A stretch of 64,000 nt of DNA from Pseudomonas saliphila (GTDB lineage: Bacteria > Pseudomonadota > Gammaproteobacteria > Pseudomonadales > Pseudomonadaceae): assembly GCF_008638345.1 (NCBI RefSeq), contig NZ_VTVA01000017.1:255-64254 (forward strand), given 5' to 3'. The translations under genes were made by a program, and so were the position numbers. Below the pieces are notes generated by a model. The model did not search any database and was not told the origin of the DNA. It was given only the letters and a program-made list of their open reading frames with translations. The first letter of the stretch is position 1. Every line of letters starts with the position of its first letter. Of the stretch, positions 62,325 through 64,000 are shown piece by piece.

Positions 62325-63908
62325 ATGAGTGCAGTGATCGATCACCATCACGCCGACCATGCACATGGTCCGGCCAAGGGTTTGATGCGTTGGGTACTGA
62401 CGACGAATCACAAGGACATCGGCTCGATGTACCTGTGGTTCAGCTTTGCCATGTTCCTGCTCGGCGGCAGCATGGCCATGGTTATCCGCGCGGAGTTGTT
62501 CCAGCCCGGCCTGCAACTGGTGCAGCCGGAATTCTTCAACCAGATGACCACTACCCATGGTCTCATCATGGTGTTCGGGGCAGTGATGCCGGCCTTTGTC
62601 GGCCTGGCCAACTGGATGATCCCGTTGATGATCGGGGCGCCGGACATGGCCCTGCCACGGATGAACAACTTCAGCTTCTGGCTGCTGCCTGCCGCCTTCG
62701 GCCTGCTGCTGTCGACGTTGTTCATGGAAGGGGGTGGTCCGAACTTCGGCTGGACCTTCTACGCGCCGCTCTCCACCACCTATGCCCCACCGAGCGTGAC
62801 CTTCTTCATCTTCGCCATCCACCTGGCCGGTATCAGTTCGATCATGGGGGCGATCAATATCATCGCCACCGTGCTCAACCTGCGTGCTCCGGGCATGACG
62901 CTGATGAAAATGCCACTGTTCGTCTGGACCTGGCTGATCACCGCCTTCCTGCTGATTGCGGTGATGCCGGTACTGGCCGGTGCCGTCACTATGATGCTGA
63001 TGGATATCCATTTCGGCACCAGCTTCTTTAATGCCGCAGGTGGCGGCGATCCGGTGATGTTCCAGCATATCTTCTGGTTCTTCGGCCATCCCGAGGTGTA
63101 CATCATGATCCTGCCAGCCTTCGGCGCGGTCAGCATGATCATCCCGGCGTTCTCGCGTAAGCCACTGTTCGGCTACACCTCCATGGTCTATGCCACCGGC
63201 GCCATCGCGTTTCTGTCCTTCGCGGTGTGGGCGCACCACATGTTCACTGTGGGGATTCCGCTGACCGGCGAATTGTTCTTCATGTACGCCACCATGCTGA
63301 TTGCCGTGCCCACCGGGGTGAAGGTGTTCAACTGGGTGTCGACCATGTTCCGCGGCTCGTTGACGTTCGAGGCGCCCATGCTGTTTTCGGTGGCCTTCGT
63401 GATTCTGTTCACCATCGGCGGCTTTTCCGGGCTGATGCTGGCGATGGCGCCGGCGGACTTCCAGTATCACGACACCTATTTCGTGGTGGCCCACTTCCAC
63501 TACGTACTGGTGCCCGGCGCGATCTTCGGCATCTTTGCCTCGGCGTATTACTGGCTGCCAAAGTGGACTGGTTTCATGTACGACGAAGTCCTGGCCAAGA
63601 CGCATTTCTGGATGTCGTTCGTGGGCATGAACCTGGCCTTCTTCCCGATGCACTTCGTGGGTCTGGCCGGCATGCCGCGGCGGATCCCCGACTACAACAT
63701 GATGTTCGCCAACTTCAACATGGTCTCTTCGGTCGGCGCCTTCATGTTCGGGGCTACCCAGCTGCTGTTCCTGTATATCGTCATCAAGTGCATCCGTGGT
63801 GGACCGAAGGCAGCTGCCAACCCTTGGGAAGGCGCGGAAGGTCTGGAATGGACCGTGCCCTCACCGGCGCCGTATCACACCTTCACCACCCCTCCGGAAG
63901 TGAAGTGA
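62325..63908 (+). CDS. coxA: Cytochrome c oxidase subunit I
   Basis: A 527 aa twelve-helix haem-copper oxidase. The low-spin haem His is in MTTTHGLIM. The CuB His and cross-linked Tyr are in WFFGHPEVYIMILP with the K-channel. The haem a3 ligand pair is in DTYFVVAHFHYVLV. The D-channel entry Asp/Asn motif (GAPDMALPRMNNFSFWLL) is intact, so it is a proton-pumping type A oxidase. It is the middle of the coxB-coxA-ctaG order. Confidence 0.97.
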   Translation: MSAVIDHHHADHAHGPAKGLMRWVLTTNHKDIGSMYLWFSFAMFLLGGSMAMVIRAELFQPGLQLVQPEFFNQMTTTHGLIMVFGAVMPAFVGLANWMIPLMIGAPDMALPRMNNFSFWLLPAAFGLLLSTLFMEGGGPNFGWTFYAPLSTTYAPPSVTFFIFAIHLAGISSIMGAINIIATVLNLRAPGMTLMKMPLFVWTWLITAFLLIAVMPVLAGAVTMMLMDIHFGTSFFNAAGGGDPVMFQHIFWFFGHPEVYIMILPAFGAVSMIIPAFSRKPLFGYTSMVYATGAIAFLSFAVWAHHMFTVGIPLTGELFFMYATMLIAVPTGVKVFNWVSTMFRGSLTFEAPMLFSVAFVILFTIGGFSGLMLAMAPADFQYHDTYFVVAHFHYVLVPGAIFGIFASAYYWLPKWTGFMYDEVLAKTHFWMSFVGMNLAFFPMHFVGLAGMPRRIPDYNMMFANFNMVSSVGAFMFGATQLLFLYIVIKCIRGGPKAAANPWEGAEGLEWTVPSPAPYHTFTTPPEVK

Positions 63909-63917
63909 GGTAACCCC

Positions 63918-64000
63918 ATGAGCGAAGGCATTAGCACTAAACGCCTGGTGTCGCGACTGGCACTGTTGGTGGTGGGCATGTTCGGCTTCGGCTTCCTGCT
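63918..64000 (+). CDS. ctaG: Start of cytochrome c oxidase assembly protein CtaG/Cox11 (partial)
   Basis: The ATG at 63918, preceded by GAGG, opens MSEGISTKRLVSRLALL followed by a hydrophobic helix that runs off the window at residue 27. A short N-terminus then a single helix, directly after coxA, fits CtaG/Cox11, which inserts CuB into subunit I. The call rests mostly on operon position. Confidence 0.7.
   Translation, partial: MSEGISTKRLVSRLALLVVGMFGFGFL

Noticed and set aside
62229..63653. 474-codon open frame antisense to coxA
   Set aside because: Composition is dominated by His, Gln, Arg and Glu from reading the wrong strand of a GC-rich gene; coxA is unmistakable in the other direction.
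1..64000. Search for CRISPR arrays, tRNA or rRNA genes, insertion sequences and prophage
   Set aside because: No regularly spaced repeats, cloverleaf sequences, transposase or phage genes were seen by eye; a dedicated scan was not possible.

Overview
The window is about 60% GC, densely coded on both strands and free of insertion sequences, phage genes, CRISPR arrays, tRNA or rRNA genes. Gene content and order point to a gammaproteobacterium of the Pseudomonadaceae. From memory, uvrD / EAL protein / zwf with a divergent RpiR regulator, pycR-pycA-pycB, nirBD with a phosphatase-kinase gene, prlC-yheV and coxBA-ctaG are all Pseudomonas-type linkages. The mixed synteny would fit a divergent lineage such as Halopseudomonas, but that is inference.

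Layout. 0-10 kb: a YciA-like thioesterase, uvrD, a PAS/GGDEF/EAL membrane protein, zwf, a HexR-like regulator with a perfect palindrome between the last two, ppiC, a GFA-fold zinc protein and a CvfB-like S1 protein. 10-16 kb: a YqaA/DedA-type membrane protein, a zinc alcohol dehydrogenase with a small membrane partner, a receiver-only response regulator, a secreted protein, a ROK kinase and a phosphoribosyltransferase-HAD fusion. 16-28 kb: chemoreceptor, Na/Ca exchanger, PhoD-like phosphatase, copper chaperone, DJ-1/PfpI protein, cytochrome b561, MarR-FUSC efflux pair, peroxidase and a CvrA-type antiporter. 28-34 kb: the nitrite assimilation operon nirB-nirD-nirC-PP2C/kinase behind a sigma-54 promoter and two NtrC-like sites. 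34-49 kb: DUF1523, an orphan ClpP-like protein, an outer membrane barrel / periplasmic binding protein / diguanylate cyclase operon, a KGG stress protein, a glycosyltransferase, a chemoreceptor, ChrA, YbiT and several small genes including a zinc-less DksA. 49-64 kb: pycR-pycAB with a beta carbonic anhydrase, purEK, a CurA-like reductase, a gamma carbonic anhydrase, prlC-yheV and the start of the aa3 oxidase operon.

Most interesting observation. Two loci 24 kb apart (around 16.1-16.55 kb on the minus strand and 39.8-41.4 kb on the plus strand) share the same design. Each has a sigma-54 promoter with exact GG-N10-GC spacing, a matching upstream dyad element of about 39 bp, and a short single-membrane-segment protein ending in the same four residues, RWVF. 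Each is followed by an enzyme gene on the same strand: a glycosyltransferase in one case and a PRTase-HAD fusion in the other. This looks like a scattered RpoN-dependent regulon of an unnamed small-protein family, possibly linked to surface glycan or exopolysaccharide production. I do not know it as a described system.

Genes that appear to work together: pycAB with the adjacent carbonic anhydrase (bicarbonate supply); the nir operon for nitrite uptake, reduction and possible phospho-control; zwf with its regulator for entry into hexose-phosphate oxidation; and the porin-PBP-diguanylate cyclase operon as a probable envelope-to-c-di-GMP signalling chain.
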